From Bacteroidales bacterium (GTDB taxonomy: Bacteria > Bacteroidota > Bacteroidia > Bacteroidales > UBA932), in the NCBI GenBank assembly GCA_012513425.1, contig JAAZCF010000101.1, positions 1 through 7,244 of the forward strand: a DNA stretch of 7,244 nucleotides, given 5' to 3'. Shown here piece after piece: positions 6,165-7,244 of this stretch. The position numbers were made by a program, and so were the translations under genes. The stretch's first letter is position 1; every line of letters begins with the position of its first letter. The notes beneath the pieces are model-generated. The model had not been told where the DNA came from. It made no database searches and saw nothing but the letters and a program-made list of their open reading frames with translations.

Positions 6165-7244
6165 ATGAAATGTAAAACCATTTGGTTACTGATTATTCTT
6201 TTTACTGCGCTTTCTTCGCTGCCATTTCTTGTGCCCGGTTGTGCTATATTGTCGTTGTTTGCATTTATACCATTGTTTGCTTTAGCAGATGGATGCAGTG
6301 ACAACCATATCAAGCACGCGAATTGGCTTTATTTCTCAGCATTCTTTTTGTTTAATGCTGTAACGACCTTTTGGATATGGTGGATATCACCTATTGGTGC
6401 AATTGCTGCAATTTCGATCAATGCCCTTCAGATGTTCTTCATATTTTGGTTGTTTGTGAAGTCGAAAAAGCGTCTTAAAGGAGCTTTGCCATATCTGTTA
6501 TTTATATCTGCTTGGCTCGTTTGGGAAAGAATATACCAAATGGTAGAAATTTCATGGCCATGGTTAGTTTTGGGTGAATCATTTGCAACAAGCCCAAAGT
6601 TAGCTCAATGGTTTGAATATACAGGCCCTCTGGGAGGATCATTGTTGATTCTTCTCACTGCCGCCGTTATTTACAATATATATAAAACAAAAGGTAGAGG
6701 TCGCATAGCCTTGATTGGCTTTGCGGCCATACTACTTGTTGTTCCACCAATTGTCTCTCTTGCCATTTATTCCAATTATCAAGAAGTGGGAGAGGCTAGG
6801 GAAGTAGTGGCAGTGCAACCAAATATTGATGCCTATACTGAAAAGCATGGAGGCCTCGACCAGAATCTTCAAGATGAAAAACTTCTATCATTGGCCAAAC
6901 CTTTGATTAGCGATAATACTTGTTATGTGATAACGCCGGAAACATTTGGCTATAATTTAGATTTGGATAATCCTACGTCAAACAGCACATACTGCAATAT
7001 TGAGAGTTTTATTGAACAACATCCACAAATTGATTTTCTACTCGGCTCTCTGACATATAGAATTTTTACATCAAAAGCCAAAGCCAGTGTGGCTGCTAAT
7101 CCACTTCAAGATGATTACTGGTACGATATGTACAATACTGCCTTGATGATAGGCCCTAAAGGTATCATTAATTTTTATCATAAGAGCAAACTTGTGCCTG
7201 GCGTTGAGATTATCCCTTATCAACAATATGTTCCATTTTTAGGA
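6165..7244 (+). CDS. lnt: Apolipoprotein N-acyltransferase, N-terminal 360 residues (runs off right edge)
   Basis: Lnt is the inner-membrane enzyme that adds the third acyl chain to the N-terminal cysteine of lipoproteins. The visible 360 codons show an N-terminal membrane part with hydrophobic helices at about 6-24, 26-42, 54-74, 76-98, 107-123, 155-172 and 181-202, including WERIYQMVEISWPWLVLG (120-137). The periplasmic nitrilase domain begins at EVVAVQPNID (213-222). E259 in ITPET and K340 in YHKSKLVPGVE match the Glu and Lys of the Glu-Lys-Cys triad (E. coli E267, K335). The catalytic Cys would lie beyond the window, so completeness cannot be judged. The ATG at 6165 is 4 bp after the GH127 stop, with no Shine-Dalgarno sequence. 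Lnt is therefore probably the third gene of the glycosidase transcript, and it matures the class of lipoprotein encoded upstream. The YHKSKLVPGVE variant fits Bacteroidota. Confidence 0.9.
   Translation, partial: MKCKTIWLLIILFTALSSLPFLVPGCAILSLFAFIPLFALADGCSDNHIKHANWLYFSAFFLFNAVTTFWIWWISPIGAIAAISINALQMFFIFWLFVKSKKRLKGALPYLLFISAWLVWERIYQMVEISWPWLVLGESFATSPKLAQWFEYTGPLGGSLLILLTAAVIYNIYKTKGRGRIALIGFAAILLVVPPIVSLAIYSNYQEVGEAREVVAVQPNIDAYTEKHGGLDQNLQDEKLLSLAKPLISDNTCYVITPETFGYNLDLDNPTSNSTYCNIESFIEQHPQIDFLLGSLTYRIFTSKAKASVAANPLQDDYWYDMYNTALMIGPKGIINFYHKSKLVPGVEIIPYQQYVPFLG

Overview
The window looks like a chromosomal segment of a member of the Bacteroidales (Bacteroides/Prevotella-like, genus not resolvable). 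Signs are AT-rich DNA, two perfect matches to the Bacteroidota -7 promoter box TAnnTTTG, mostly absent Shine-Dalgarno sequences, carbohydrate-active enzymes made as lipoproteins, and a Bacteroidota-style Lnt motif (YHKSKLVPGVE). I see no tRNA, rRNA, CRISPR array, insertion sequence or phage gene.

Layout. A divergent promoter region at about 2102-2192 splits the window into two transcription units. Leftward (minus strand) are a condensation-fold acyltransferase-like protein (812-2101) and, 2 bp further, a zinc-ribbon plus six-helix membrane protein resembling DUF6320 (108-809). A small rho-independent terminator (71-91) closes that unit. Beyond it, the first seven codons of another minus-strand gene (1-21) begin after a clear Shine-Dalgarno sequence.

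Rightward (plus strand) are a GH43-type glycosidase lipoprotein with a putative CBM6-like module (2193-4289) and a GH127-type (DUF1680) beta-L-arabinofuranosidase-like lipoprotein starting 2 bp later (4292). The 5' part of lnt, apolipoprotein N-acyltransferase, starts 4 bp after the GH127 frame ends and runs off the right edge (6165-7244). The two hydrolases would trim arabinose-containing glycans in the periplasm. Lnt would finish the N-acylation of lipoproteins, including these two.

The main anomaly is that the GH127 reading frame is broken by one in-frame TAA (5591-5593), after which homologous sequence continues in the same frame to 6160. The zinc/nucleophile cysteines lie before the stop and the C-terminal beta-sandwich after it. 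A second oddity is a perfect 22-bp palindrome inside the GH43 gene (3925-3946). I found no convincing novel defence or mobile system. The least characterised part is the acyltransferase/DUF6320 pair.
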